Shown here piece after piece: positions 10,804-21,051 of a stretch of 64,000 bases of DNA (positions are counted from its first letter, which is position 1; each line of letters opens with the position of its first letter). A program made the position numbers and the translations under genes. The notes beneath the pieces are model-generated. The model saw only the letters and a list, made by a program, of their open reading frames with translations. It was not told the DNA's origin and did no database searches. The DNA comes from Peromyscus leucopus. Lineage: Eukaryota; Chordata; Mammalia; Rodentia; Cricetidae. Location: contig NC_051065.1 in assembly GCF_004664715.2 (NCBI RefSeq), positions 152,856,826 to 152,920,825 on the forward strand, in the 5' to 3' direction.

Positions 10804-10830
10804 GGGGACCATTTTCCTTCAAACCACCAC

Positions 10831-11010
10831 AGAGCACTTGTTGCTCTTCCAGACAACCTGGGTTCAATTCCCAGCAGCCACATGGCAGCTTATACCACCT
10901 GTTAACTTCAGATCCAGGGGCTCTGATACCTTCTTCTAGTCTCCATGAATATCAGGAACAAAAATGGTACACAGAGGCAAAATACCCATATACATAAAAT
11001 AATAAAAAAA
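10831..11010 (+). repeat. B3 SINE
   Basis: GAGCACTTGTTGCTCTTCCA, GGTTCAATTCCCAGCAGCCA, TTCAGATCCAGGGGCTCTGA, ending ACATAAAATAATAAA. The tRNA head is truncated at the MaLR-like boundary. Confidence 0.85.
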
Positions 11011-11044
11011 ATTAAATAAACAAAATATGTATGTGTGTTTCAAT

Positions 11045-11220
11045 CACTTTTTATTTATTTGTGGGGAGGGGAGCTTGCACACCACAATGTGCATGTGGGG
11101 GGGTCAGAGGACAACTTAGTGGAGTCAGTTCTCTCCTTCTATGTGGGGTTCAAGGATCAAACTCAGATCATCAGATTTGAAGACAAGTGTCTTTATCCAC
11201 TGAGCCATGTCACAGGTCCT
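11045..11220 (-). repeat. Diverged B3-like SINE
   Basis: TTTATTTGTGGGGAG, GTGCATGTGGGGGGGTCAGA and CACTGAGCCATGTCACAGG are reversed, decayed B3/B4-type blocks. Confidence 0.6.
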
Positions 11221-11317
11221 GCCTTAACCTTTAATTCAGATTCTATTCAGCTCTTATGATCACTAAGAATTGCTTGTTCTGAACTGTAATACAGATATGA
11301 CTTGGATTTTCCTAATT

Positions 11318-11846
11318 ATATTAGTCAGAGTTCTCTAGAGTCACAGAACTTACAATTATATAGAAATATATTGGAATGACTTACAGGCTGTAGTCCAGCT
11401 AATCCAACAATGGTTAGCTGTGAATGGAAAATCCAAGAATCTGTAGTAGCTGAGTCCCACACGACTGGGTGTCTCAGTTGGTTGTCTGTACATGCTGGAA
11501 TCCTGAAGAAGAAGGCTCCAATGCCAATGAGGAATGGATGTGCCACCAAGGTGAGGGCAAGCAGGCCAAGAGCAAGAGCTTCCTTCTTCCTTATATAGGC
11601 TTCCAGAAAAGGGTGTGGTTCAGATTAGAGGTGTGTCTTCCCACCTCAAAGATCTGGATTAAAAGTGTATCTTCTCAACTCAAGATCTGAATCAGAAGTG
11701 TGTCTTTCCTGCCTCAAAGGTCCGGGCTAGAAGTGGATTCACCCACTTCAAACCAAGCAGGAAATCTCCCACAGGTGTGCCCTCCATTCCTGGATTGTAG
11801 TTCATTCAGATATAGTCAAATTGACAACTAAGAATAGCCATCACAC
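11318..11846. mobile_element. LTR-like solo repeat
   Basis: Starts TATTAGTCAGAGTTCTCTAGAG and ends AGAATAGCCATCACA. Contains three variants of a CTCA.AGATC..GATTA.AAGTGT block between 11615 and 11740. I recognise it as a common rodent interspersed LTR-type repeat but cannot name the family. Confidence 0.5.
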
Positions 11847-12287
11847 TAATCTTTCTCTCTCCCTACACTTTTAAGACTAAAGACATGCACCAGCCACCAT
11901 GACTAAAAACATCAGGTCATGAAAAAAAGAGACAGAACCAAGCTCTTGGAAAATACCCACCTGGTCCCAGAAAAGACAAGAATATCCCTCTCTAAGGGTT
12001 TCTCTCTTTCATTATTTCTGCTCTGCATCTGGAGGCCCCTAAACTCCTGAATGGAAGGAGCTAACCTGTGTGCAAAGGCCCTGTAGTGGTATTTGCTCTG
12101 CCCATGACCTCGGGCTATAGAGCCCTAAGAAGGCCACCTTCCTGCCACTGTATGTGACCTGATAAAGGGAGGGAGAAGGGTCATATGCCCCTTCTCCCTG
12201 CTGCTGCCTTCGAGGTAGATTCGCTCCTGGTCAGATCAAAGGACGACTTCAGCTGTGTACTCCATTCTGTATTCATGAGTGTATTTC

Positions 12288-12649
12288 TGCCTCGGCCAGC
12301 AGGGCTTCAACGGGTTCTCGACCACCCTAAGGATGGAATGATAGGGACAGGAAACACGAAGGAAAGACACCAAAACAAGATTCTGATCAAGGTGCAACTT
12401 TATTTTTCTCCAGGAGGGTTTATAGAGTTCCTGCAGGGTAGGGGGAGCAGGAAGCTGTTATCTGCATAGGGTGGGGCAAGCTAACAGGATGTTTATGTAG
12501 GATGTTTACTGGGTGAAAAAGTCAAGGGCTCTACTCAATGTCCTGTTGCTAGGCAACCTGATAGTAAGATGTTCTAGTTCCCTGTCTTATGGGGGGGGGG
12601 AGGGTCTGTATTTTTCCACTAACTAGAGATTCTGTCCTTGTCCCTGACA
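12288..12649 (-). mobile_element. Solo LTR (class II) with 6-bp target-site duplication
   Basis: Begins TGCCTCGG and ends CCTGACA, flanked by TATTTC at 12282-12287 and 12650-12655. The 6-bp duplication and TG...CA ends fit a class II ERV. AATAAA reads on the minus strand (in CAACTTTATTTTTC), which sets orientation. It interrupts the 5' LTR of the older ERV. Confidence 0.85.
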
Positions 12650-12694
12650 TATTTCCTCAATTTACCCAGACTCCTGTGGATTTATCTCACCATC

Positions 12695-12711
12695 TAGCAC
12701 CCAAACCATGT
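12695..12711 (+). other. Decayed tRNA-Lys-type primer binding site
   Basis: Two bases after the LTR end, TAGCACCCAAAC matches a Lys-type primer site if three G-to-A changes are allowed, including at CpG positions. The similarity is short. Confidence 0.45.
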
Positions 12712-13500
12712 GGATCTCAACCCCATGTACACCTACTGGGGCTACTGGCATGACCAAACCCTAATGCTTGTGGGTAGCTGCTGGTGAGTTTCTTTGCCTG
12801 CAGAGCCCATGAGAACTGCCCCTCCTCCCCCAGGGAACTACCTGACCCCTGCTCAGGTGACCGCCTGAATACAGTGGCCATGTTGGGGGCCTGTAGGCCA
12901 GGCAGCTCATGTGGCAGAAGTACGAGTTCTGCTGTATCAGAACTAGGCACCTTTCTAGTCTGCGCATGTATCAGCCGGATTGGGTAATAGACCCCTGCCT
13001 GGTGAGAGACAACCAGCAGACTGTTCCTTCACTTGTAAAACTGTTCAGTGTGGCTGCTGCCAACTACATTTTTGAAACACTCCCCCACCTCCCCTCAACC
13101 CTCCCCACCCCCACCCCCACCCCCACTGCTGCTACTGCCATTTTGTGCGCACACATGCACAGCCAGACCCGCAGAGTGTCTGCAGGTGTCCCACACAGCG
13201 CTTCTAATTGTTTGTTTGGTGAATTGCCTCATCTGTTGTGATCCTGGCAGCTCTGACTAGTACTCACGGGTACCAGGTGGGTTGAGTATTAAGGGGTTGA
13301 GTGCTTAATTCACAAGAGCCCATTCAGGGAACCTGAGTCAGCTCGCACCAGACCTGTTTTGGTACTACACCTCTGACACTTACTGGCAAGGCAATGATAC
13401 TACATCTAAAAGTCATCCAACGAACCAGCCATTTGCCTAACCTGGTTAATTACACTTGGAACATCTAGACATGTAGGGCAATATTTCAAGATTTTTTGTT
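12712..13500. other. ERV leader region with C-rich repeat
   Basis: Lies between the primer site relic and the gag-like frame. It holds a (CCCCCA)n-like tract at 13095-13125. No other feature is recognised. Confidence 0.4.
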
Positions 13501-13507
13501 TTGTTTT

Positions 13508-13660
13508 TTTGTTTTTTAGAGACAGGGTTTCTCTACGTAGCTTTGGAGCCTGTCCTGGAACTCACTTGGTAGACCAGGCTGGCCTCAAACTCACAGAGAT
13601 CCGCCTGGCTCTGCCTCCCAAGTGCTGGAATTAAAGGCGTGTGCCACTACCACCCAGTTC
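13508..13660 (-). repeat. B1 SINE
   Basis: T-rich lead, GAGACAGGGTTTCTCTACGT, CTTGGTAGACCAGGCTGGCC, GGAATTAAAGGCGTGTGCCA. It is inserted in the ERV interior. Confidence 0.93.
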
Positions 13661-13751
13661 TTTTGAGGATTTTATCTGAGGTAAATTACTTGATAATTTT
13701 ACACTTTAAACTGATTAATAAATAAATTAATAAAATTTTTCTTTATAAATT

Positions 13752-14153
13752 TTGAATATTTCTCAAAAAATGGCAGACAAATTCACCACTCCAGAATTTA
13801 AAAACCTTTTTGTTTGTATTATGAATGAGATATTACAGGACATATACAAACTTCCTGGGACATATATAATGTTCACCATAACAGCAGTTAGCATAGTAAT
13901 TCATGTCATATCATTGAAAAATTGGCTTAATAATAACAGCAAAAATGAGACATTAATGGGACTGATACAGGACTTAAATAGAAGGATTCTTTCTTTGGAG
14001 TCCACTAATTTACCACAAGAACTTCAGTCCATTAATAATAACTGGACAACCAGATTTAATTCTATTGATAATAAATATGAATACTTAATGGATAAAACAA
14101 TAACTCTTCAGAGAAATCTTAATGCCATTCAGATCATTTCTAAGGAGGAATGA
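13752..14153 (+). pseudogene. ERV gag-like N-terminal frame with hydrophobic segment and coiled coil
   Basis: An open frame of 133 residues starting either at MNISQ or, six codons in, at MADKF. Residues about 38-55 (rich in I, T, V and F) form one long hydrophobic stretch. Residues about 65-130 have heptad-like leucine and isoleucine spacing suggesting a coiled coil. After the TGA the same frame continues with stops toward capsid-like sequence. Position, about 1 kb after the primer-site relic, suggests the start of gag. Betaretroviral matrix is usually membrane-bound by lipid rather than a helix, whereas IAP Gag uses an N-terminal ER-targeting segment, so an IAP-like strategy is possible. I do not recognise the protein family directly. 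Confidence 0.5.
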
Positions 14154-14339
14154 TCATTGCTAATTGACAAAATAAAATCTGTGGAATCATGTTTCTGATG
14201 AACATAAAAAATTGTATAATTTCATGAAATCTCTAGAATCCTTTACAACAGAGGAGGTTTAAACACTACAGAAAGTGGTAGTTAATTGATTTCAAGCTCT
14301 GGAGGAGTCTGTCAGTAAGGATAATAAAGGAACTAATAA

Positions 14340-14735
14340 GCAGAAGGGCAGAGCCATACAAGTAATAACATCACCAGGTGACTCTTATAAAATGGCTTAT
14401 CCTGTCACCATCTGTGAGAAGCCAGCAGATGATGCACATCGTAAAGAATATATAGAATATATCTGGCAACCCAGTCATATGAGAGATTTTTAAAAATATT
14501 AAGGAAGCAGTAGTCACCTATGGAATACATTCGACATATGTAAAACAGATGTTAAATACATAGTCTTCTAGAAATAGAATCATACCAGATGACAGGAATC
14601 AGTTAATTTCAGCTGTATTAGAGTAGAGTCAGCAGTTACAATGGAAAAGTTGATTGAGAGAAGAGACTGAAATCCTAGAAAAAGATTATATAATGCTTTA
14701 TTAACCTTGAATTTTCTCAATGCTGATGAGAAAGG
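14340..14735 (+). pseudogene. Capsid-like gag remnant
   Basis: Short in-frame pieces separated by stops and frameshifts: around 14389 a YPVTICEKPADDAHRKEY segment, around 14588 DDRNQLISAVLE, then QQLQWKS. The pattern of a proline-valine entry, a tryptophan-containing strand and a Q.Q.W motif is that of a betaretroviral capsid N-terminal domain. It is clearly non-functional. Confidence 0.5.
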
Positions 14736-14930
14736 AACAACAGTTGCAGAGAGACATTGGACAACAGAAAACAATCCTGAGCGAAACCAACCGGTTTACT
14801 TCAAAGATGTGTTGACCTCATAATGGAAACCAGGATATGTCCTATGTTGGGGAAAGGGTTTTACTTTTGTTTCTGCAGGAAAAGAAAAGCTATGGATACC
14901 AAAAATTAATAAAAAAAAAATTGCTTTGAA
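14736..14930 (+). pseudogene. Integrase C-terminal remnant
   Basis: Reading at 14791 on gives YFKDVLTS, a TAA stop, then WKPGYVL, FVSAGKEKLWIPK, the basic SH3-like tail of a class II integrase. It follows capsid-like sequence directly, so the rest of gag, protease, reverse transcriptase and most of integrase are deleted. Confidence 0.6.
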
Positions 14931-15474
14931 CAGGAAAAAAACCTTGATGAGGAGAAGTGATAGCTCATCCACTGATGTGACAACTCTACAGGTTGTAAGA
15001 AAAACTCAACAAACAAGGGTTTGGGCAGGGTTCTGCTTTTTGTCTTTAGAGGATAATAGGAATACCCATCTTCAAGAAGTCATAAGGGCTTGAACACTCA
15101 GATGTCTACAGCAGAAGGGAAGAACCTATTGGTACCAATACACTCTACAGTGTAAATATCTCACAGCCTAACTTTTATATTTCTTTAACTCTAGAGTAGT
15201 TGTGTCCTGATTCAATTCTAAATCAAGCTGGATTCAGAGTTGGAATGTGGCTCTCTCCTTCTCTAAACCCAAGCATATTGCTAAAAGAAAAATTAGGAGA
15301 TTCTGTCTCATATCAGAAGAACCAACTGGTGTGAGACAGAAGAAAACCAATAATCTAGAGACCATTGTTGTCAAGATTCTATTTTTTTCCACACTTGTCC
15401 TTGCTTTCTTGGAATCCCTTCTCGATCCAGCATAAATCCAAAATTTCTACTTTGATATTAATAACATTCAAGTT
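14931..15474. other. ERV interior, unassigned
   Basis: AT-rich sequence downstream of the integrase tail. It may be decayed env or 3' non-coding sequence; no motif lets me decide. Confidence 0.35.
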
Positions 15475-15484
15475 TTCCACAGTG

Positions 15485-15669
15485 GGACTTGAGAGATGGC
15501 TCAGAGGTTAAGAGCAGTGACTGCTCTTCCAAGTCCCTGAGTTCAATTCCCAGCAACCACATGGTGGCTCACAACCATCTATAATGAGATCTGGTGCCCT
15601 CTTCTGGTGTGAAGGCATACATGCAGGCAGAACACTGTATACATAATAAATAAATCTTTTTTAAAAAAA
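15485..15669 (+). repeat. B2 SINE with target-site duplication
   Basis: Near-consensus B2 (AGAGATGGCTCAGAGGTTAA ... TACATAATAAATAAATC) flanked by TTCCACAGTG at 15475-15484 and 15670-15679. Confidence 0.95.
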
Positions 15670-15679
15670 TTCCACAGTG

Positions 15680-17484
15680 AAAAATAAGTCTTTCCAATAG
15701 CAATCCCTGAAGTCTCTAGAAGGAAAATGGGGCCCCCACAGCAACGACTCTACTTGATCCAGAAAGATGCCATTGTCCCTAAGAACATTACTCAATGATC
15801 AGCTTTACACTGGAAACTTTTCAGGACAGTTCTAAAATGAGATGGTCCATCATACTACATCTCCAGCCAGAACATCAGACAATCTTATCCACTACTCTGA
15901 GACTGGCTGTAGACTCTACAGTTAGCCCTATTGAGACCTAACTCTAAGCTTTCTTACAGGACCCCACAGAGATACCATCACCCCCTAAACAGCAAGAAGC
16001 AGTTCTAAGAAAATGATGCCCCCTCTCCCAAAGGCTTCATTTTTTTTTCAGGATTATGTATGGATGGTTATAGGGTTGGGGATGGAACAATAAAATTTAG
16101 ACTCAGCATTTTCCTTTAGAAAGAAAAAGGGGGATGGGATGGGTATAGTATATTAAGGTAATTACTGTATCTACTAGTAAACTGATTTAGCAAACTATCA
16201 GTCTTGGATAATTTGCACTGATATGGATTCTTGTATACTGATACAAATGTAAACTATTCTTAAATTTCTATTTAAGATAATTTGTATATTGATACAAATA
16301 CAAAACTATATTTGTTGTATTGTACACATATTCCTACTCCTGTTTGAATTATTTTGTGTATCGATACAAGTGTAATATTATATTTATATCCTATCTCTGT
16401 TTAGGATATTTTGCACATTGATACATATTAAGGTTATTGTTGTCATATTGCATATTGCACTATACATTTCTACCTCTGTTTAAGATATTTTGTGTATTGT
16501 CACAATTTTGAGGTCATTGTCCTTCTATGGTACATCTGCTTACAGACTGTTGTCTTGTTAATGGGAAGCCTTAGTCCTTAGGTTATTTAGGTAGATAAGA
16601 CTTACAGAACTATAGTCACCCCTGCTTCTCATTTCTATAGTTATGTTAGTGAGGTTCTCTAGATTTACAGAAAGATATGTCAGATGGATAGGTAATCTTC
16701 AAACACTTCATAGACCTAGATAATATGGCATTTAATTGTTTTGATAACTTAGAATTCTGTTGACATGAGACACGATTGCTCCTGGCAGCACTGATCTGGT
16801 CCCAAGAGAGTGCTGGGCTTCTAGACATTTCCATTTGGAAGTTTGTCTTATTCTTGGCACAAAATGGCCTGCTGGGCAAAGAACTACCCTTGCCTCAACT
16901 GCTGACAATATGAATGCTGTCCTTTCCAGATGAGCAGGACACAGGAAAAGTAACTACTTAACTCTGCCAAGACAGGGTAAGACAGTCTTTCAAAATTCCT
17001 GCTTTTGTAAATGGTCTATCAGATATTCTAGGACTATAACCAAATTGGATGCTCCAACAATGCTGACAAACTTCAGGTGACTGTCCAGGCTGCCAGCTGT
17101 CTCCGCCTATTCTCACAAGAATTTTGGAAATTGATTGCTTGCATTTTCCATTTTCTCAGGTATTATTATTTTCCTTCTCAAGTCTTTGACGGAGTTGAAG
17201 ACTAGATAGTTACAGTTACAATCTTCTCGTATCTTAGCTAGACTATATTAGTACTAGAGTTAGAATCTTCAAGATAGGACAGCTATTAGAGTAATCTCGG
17301 TAATTTGCCATTTACCTATGTCCTGGACATTTCTGGACTTTTAGCATGTCTTTCTTGTTTGATGTTATTCTTGTTGGTTGTAGTCCCATTTTTGTTTATG
17401 TAATTACCCTTTGTTTTTCTTGGACAATACTTGATAATCATTTTTATTGTATATAGTTTGCATTAAATTTAGAACCTTATTTAG
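15680..17484. other. ERV 3' interior, AT-rich and non-coding
   Basis: Contains a purine tract at 16118-16140 (AGAAAGAAAAAGGGGGATGG) that resembles a second polypurine tract. From 16170 to 16510 there are about six degenerate copies of a TATT.TGTATTGATACAAAT-like phrase. No frame is maintained. Confidence 0.45.
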
Positions 17485-17581
17485 ACAAAAAGGGGAAAGG
17501 TATTTGCTCTGCCCATGACCTTGGGCCTAAGGGAACAGTGCTTCCTGCCATTGTACACAACCTCTTAAAAGGAGAGGGAGA

Positions 17582-17748
17582 CCGGGCAGTGGTGGCGCAC
17601 GCCTTTAATCCCAGCACTCGGGAGGCAGAGCCAGGCGGATCTCTGTGAGTTCGAGGCCAGCCTGGGCTACCAAGTGAGTTCCAGGAAAGGCGCAAAGCTA
17701 CACAGAGAAACATTGTCTTGAAAAACCAAAAAAAAAAAAAAAAAAAAA
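17582..17748 (+). repeat. Young B1 SINE
   Basis: Consensus-like B1 carrying the CTACCAAGTGAGTTCCAGG and AAAGGCGCAAAGCTACACAG arm, with an A-tail. AAAAGGAGAGGG occurs on both sides. It is inserted in the 3' LTR of the ERV. Confidence 0.95.
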
Positions 17749-18156
17749 GGAGAGGGGGAAGGGTCACATGCCCCTTCTCCCTGCTCCTGCCTGCGAGGTG
17801 GATTTGCTCCCAGTCAGAGGACAACTTCAGCTGTCTACTGCATTCTGTATTCATGAGTGTATTTCCTTAATTTTCCTTAATAAATTTCCCTAATATTTCT
17901 TAAACAAACTCCGATGGATTTATTACTTTAAGCTCCTCCACTCCATTCTTTAGCCACTGCATAAAGTCCTTCCTTCTCTCCACTGACTCCAAGACATTGG
18001 TTTTCTGTGGCATGAGCTTTTGGATCAGAGTCCAGTAAGTTCTAGCTTTCATTGTGGACTCTCCCTGGACGTCTCACCAAGATTCTCTCCCAAAGCCCCC
18101 TCCCAACCTGATGACCTGATCCCCCTCCAAAGCCCACCCCCAACCATGCCTAGGGC

Positions 18157-18542
18157 TTTGGTGATATTTTGTGTATGTTCTAACAAATAAAGTTTGCCTG
18201 AAGATCAGAGGGCAAAGCCAGCCACTAGTTAGCCATAGAGGCTAGGCAGTGATGGCACACACCTTTAATCCCAGCACTTGGGATCTCATGCCTTTGCTCT
18301 CAGTACTTGGGAGACACACACCTTTAATCCCAGCACTAGGGAGGCTGAGACAGGAAGTGATATGGCTGGATGGAGAAAAGGAAATTGAAAGTGGGAGGAG
18401 ACAGGAGCTCAGTCCTTTTGGCTGAGGAGTTGGTGAGGTGAGAGATGGCTGTGGCTTGTTCCTCTGTCTCTCTGATCTTTCAGCATTTACCCTAATATCT
18501 GGCTCCAGGTTTTTACTAAGACCAATTGGGATTCGTGCATCA
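18157..18542 (+). repeat. LTR-like composite repeat carrying a B1-derived block
   Basis: AACAAATAAAGTTTGCCTGA, then a B1-like middle (two CTTTAATCCCAGCACT phrases, 18238-18350), then TCTCTGATCTTTCAGCATTT and a GATTCGTGCATCA end. TAGGGC flanks it at 18151-18156 and 18543-18548. An inverted copy is at about 44191-44703 and a copy without the B1 block at 1780-2000. Confidence 0.65.
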
Positions 18543-18717
18543 TAGGGCCTTCACTGACAGTCCCCAATGCCCTACCCTGTATTCTAGACCCCTAGTCCTC
18601 CAAACCAGGCCCTTTCCCCTGATACTCCTGCCCCCAAGATATGACTTTCCCACACTCTAGCTACTCCCTAGGTTATGGAACCTACCCCTCAGCTGCCCTT
18701 TCCCCAAACAGGAAATG

Positions 18718-18925
18718 TGGTGGCTAGTTTGTTAGGTCAACGTGACTTAAGCTAGAGTCATCTGGGAAGAGGGAATGTCAATTGAATGCCCTTCATTAGA
18801 TTGGCCTGTAGGCAAGTTTGTGTGGCATTTTCTTGATTAATGACAGATGTGGAAGGTCCCAGCCCACTGTCAGTGGTGCCACCCCAAGGGCAGGTAGATG
18901 TACCTGGGTTTTATAAGAAAGCAAA
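18718..18925 (+). mobile_element. MaLR-type LTR fragment
   Basis: GTCAACGTGACTTAAGCTAGAG, TCATCTGGGAAGAGGGAATG, TTCTTGATTAATGACAGATG and GGTTTTATAAGAAAGCA are shared with 42875-43270 and with the split copy at 44100-44862. Confidence 0.6.
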
Positions 18926-19629
18926 CCGACCTAGGCAGTATTGGTACACATCTTTAATAATTTATTATTAGCAATAAGTTATAGGCCAAAAGCCAGGTTT
19001 CTAATCTATCAATAAACACTTTTGAAGGCATCACACTGGAAGACTTAGTTCATAATTTCTCACAGGAATTACTCTAGTGTTCTAGGTCACTATCACATAA
19101 CGCAGGAAGCATGCAGTTAATGTCTACAAAGTTAATAATGTGATAGGTAATTAATTTTAAAGTTCAGTTCCCAATTCTGGGTCTTGACTCTGTTACCCTA
19201 AGGGACAAAAGGGACATGGATGCTGGGCACACCATAAGTCAGCTTTCAGATGCAATTCTGGTTTTTTTCCAAAACAGGTGCACCAACTTAGAAGTGGACC
19301 TGAGGCTCCTATACCCTGTTCTGCTCAAACCCAAGAGCACAGCAAAGAAACGGAAAACAGGAACTTGTTCCATCTCTCAAGGAGAAATGTTTCTCCATTC
19401 CTGTGCTTAAAGCAGTGGCTTCAGACCTTCAGCATGGAAAATCACCATGTTGTTCACCAGGAGTTGATCTATTAATATTAATATTTAACTTGTTGTTACA
19501 AACAACCAATAGCTCTCAAGAATTCATACATTGGCTGGATGAAGTGGAATACATACTGGCTTAACTACTCAGAAAGCTGAGACAGGAGGATACTGAGCAG
19601 AGACTCAAGGACCGTTTAAACATAATGGT
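18926..19629. other. No feature recognised
   Basis: AT-leaning single-copy-looking sequence. The short frames at 19216-19475 show no family resemblance. Confidence 0.4.
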
Positions 19630-19795
19630 CAGTCAGGCGGTGGTGGCATAAGCCTTAAATCTTAGTGCTTGGGAGACAGACAGAAGCTGGTGGATCTCTG
19701 TGAGTTCGAGGTCAGCCTGGTCTACAGAGTGAGTTCCAGGACAGCCAGAGTTACAGAGAAACCATGTCTCAAAAAAGAAAAAAACCAACCACAGG
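19630..19795 (+). repeat. B1 SINE
   Basis: AGGCGGTGGTGGCATAAGCC, GAGTTCGAGGTCAGCCTGG, GAGTTCCAGGACAGCCAGAG, A-tail. Confidence 0.92.
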
Positions 19796-19878
19796 ACCAT
19801 CTCTCAAAAAAGTATCACATATATTAAAAACTCCAAAACCTTTTTATTTTATTTTATTTTTCTAAAGAGAGAAAGAGA

Positions 19879-20032
19879 GTCAGGCAGTGGCGGTGCACAC
19901 CTTTAATCCCAGCACTTGGGAGGCAGAGGCAGGCAGATCTCTGTGAGTTCAAGGCCAGCCTGGTCTACAGAGTGAGTTCCAGGACAACCAGAGCTGTAAC
20001 ACAGAGAAACCCCGTCTTGAAAAACCAAAAAG
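19879..20032 (+). repeat. B1 SINE
   Basis: Full-length B1 from GTCAGGCAGTGGCGGTGCAC to CCCCGTCTTGAAAAACC. The 3' AGAGACAG tract resembles its 5' flank. Confidence 0.93.
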
Positions 20033-20049
20033 AGACAGAGACAGAGTCA

Positions 20050-20255
20050 GAGTGAGAGGTCAGTGGGTAAAGTGTTTGCTGTAGAAGCATGAAGCCCTAA
20101 GTTCTGACCCCCGACACCCATGTAGAAGCTGTAACCCCCGCACTGGAGCACTGGGGATGCAGAGACAGGCAGGTCCTGAGGCTCAGTGGTCAGCCAGTCT
20201 AACAGAAATGGCAAGCTTCAGGTTGAGGGAAGAGATTCTATCTCAAAAGATAGGG
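20050..20255 (+). repeat. B4-type SINE (ID-B1 dimer)
   Basis: tRNA-like head (GAGAGGTCAGTGGGTAAAGT ... CCCCCGACACCCATGTAG) joined to a B1-like tail (CAGACAGGCAGGTCC ... GATTCTATCTCAAAA). Confidence 0.7.
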
Positions 20256-20261
20256 TGATGA

Positions 20262-20410
20262 GGCTAGAGAGATGGCTCTGGGGTTAAGAGCACATAGTAC
20301 TCTTGTAAAAGACCCAAGTTCAAGTCCCAGCACCCACAGCAGGTGGCTTTCAGCTAGTTGCCTATAACTCAACTCCAGGAGATCTAATGCCTGGGGCCTC
20401 TTATCGCACT
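20262..20410 (+). repeat. B3 SINE
   Basis: AGGCTAGAGAGATGGCTCTG, GTTCAAGTCCCAGCACCCAC, TAACTCAACTCCAGGAGATC. Confidence 0.8.
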
Positions 20411-21051
20411 TAGAGGTGGCAGGATCAGGAGTTCAAGGTCAACTACACAGCAAATTCACAGAGAACTTAGGCTTCTTGAGACCCTGTCTCAAGCACAAGA
20501 TCAACCAAACAAACATGTTAAGGCAGGAAGACACCTGCAATCGCAGCACTCAAGAGGCAGGATTACAAATTCAAGGCCAGTCTGCTCCCACATGGAGGAG
20601 GATGACCTTCAATGTGATCCTCCTGCCTGCACCTCCCAAGTGCTCGATTACAGCTGAGCACACTAGGCCCCACGGCTACACAGCTGGATTCCCACAGACA
20701 CTATTTACTGCACTTCAGCTTCTTCAATAGGACCTTTCAGTTTGGTAACCAAGGCTTTGAGAAGTTTGGGGTTCACTTGGTGGTCTAATTAGAGAACATA
20801 ACACTGCTCCCTTTGTTCACTGTAAAGCAGAGTAACTAATGACTCCAAAACAAGGTTGAGGTTTGGGTTTGGGTTTTTGTTTATTTTTTGTTTGTTTGTT
20901 TGTGTTTTGGGTTTTTGGTTTCTTTGAATGAGCTACTGTTGGGGAAGCAACAAAAACTTAAAGTCAAAGTCTGATTTCACTTGTGTCCAGTCTGCGGGTG
21001 GCCACAAGTTAATGAGCTTAATTTAACGACAAGCTTCTGGAAACGATGAAA
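20411..21051. other. Mostly unassigned; B1-like scraps and GTTT-rich tract
   Basis: Weak B1-like phrases near 20410-20500 and 20530-20580, and a GTTTGG/GTTT-rich tract at 20860-20935. Nothing coding is recognised. Confidence 0.4.

Larger units (their letters stand above)
8325..10830 (-). mobile_element. MaLR-like LTR element with two LTRs and non-coding interior
   Basis: Left LTR (8325-8625, missing about its last 55 bases) and right LTR (10261-10830 including an inserted B2) share CATTTAATT, TCCATTATCATTATGGTGTG, CCACACCT and AAACCACCACA. Read on the minus strand the 5' LTR ends CTAACTAAGACA, and the interior then starts GAAGTTAGTACCAGGGACTA, which resembles MaLR interiors. The roughly 1.63-kb interior carries no long frame, as expected for MaLRs. 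It contains a B1 fragment (9324-9414) and a B2 (9792-9977). Family name is inferred; structure is seen. Solo LTRs of the same family lie at 34248-34609, about 37778-38109 and about 46484-46850. Confidence 0.65.
12082..17930 (+). mobile_element. Decayed class II (betaretrovirus-like) endogenous retrovirus
   Basis: Paired LTRs: 12082-12692 (broken by a solo LTR at 12288-12649) and 17499-17930 (broken by a B1). Both share TATTTGCTCTGCCCATGACC, CCCCTTCTCCCTGCT and CATTCTGTATTCATGAGTGT. After the 5' LTR, TAGCACCCAAAC at 12695-12706 looks like a decayed tRNA-Lys primer site. A polypurine tract (ACAAAAAGGGGAAA, 17485-17498) abuts the 3' LTR. The interior keeps a gag-like frame, capsid-like pieces and an integrase tail, all broken by stops. 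Other insertions are a B1 at 13508-13660 and a B2 at 15485-15669. It resembles cricetid mysTR/IAP-type elements, but that assignment is inferred. Confidence 0.75.
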
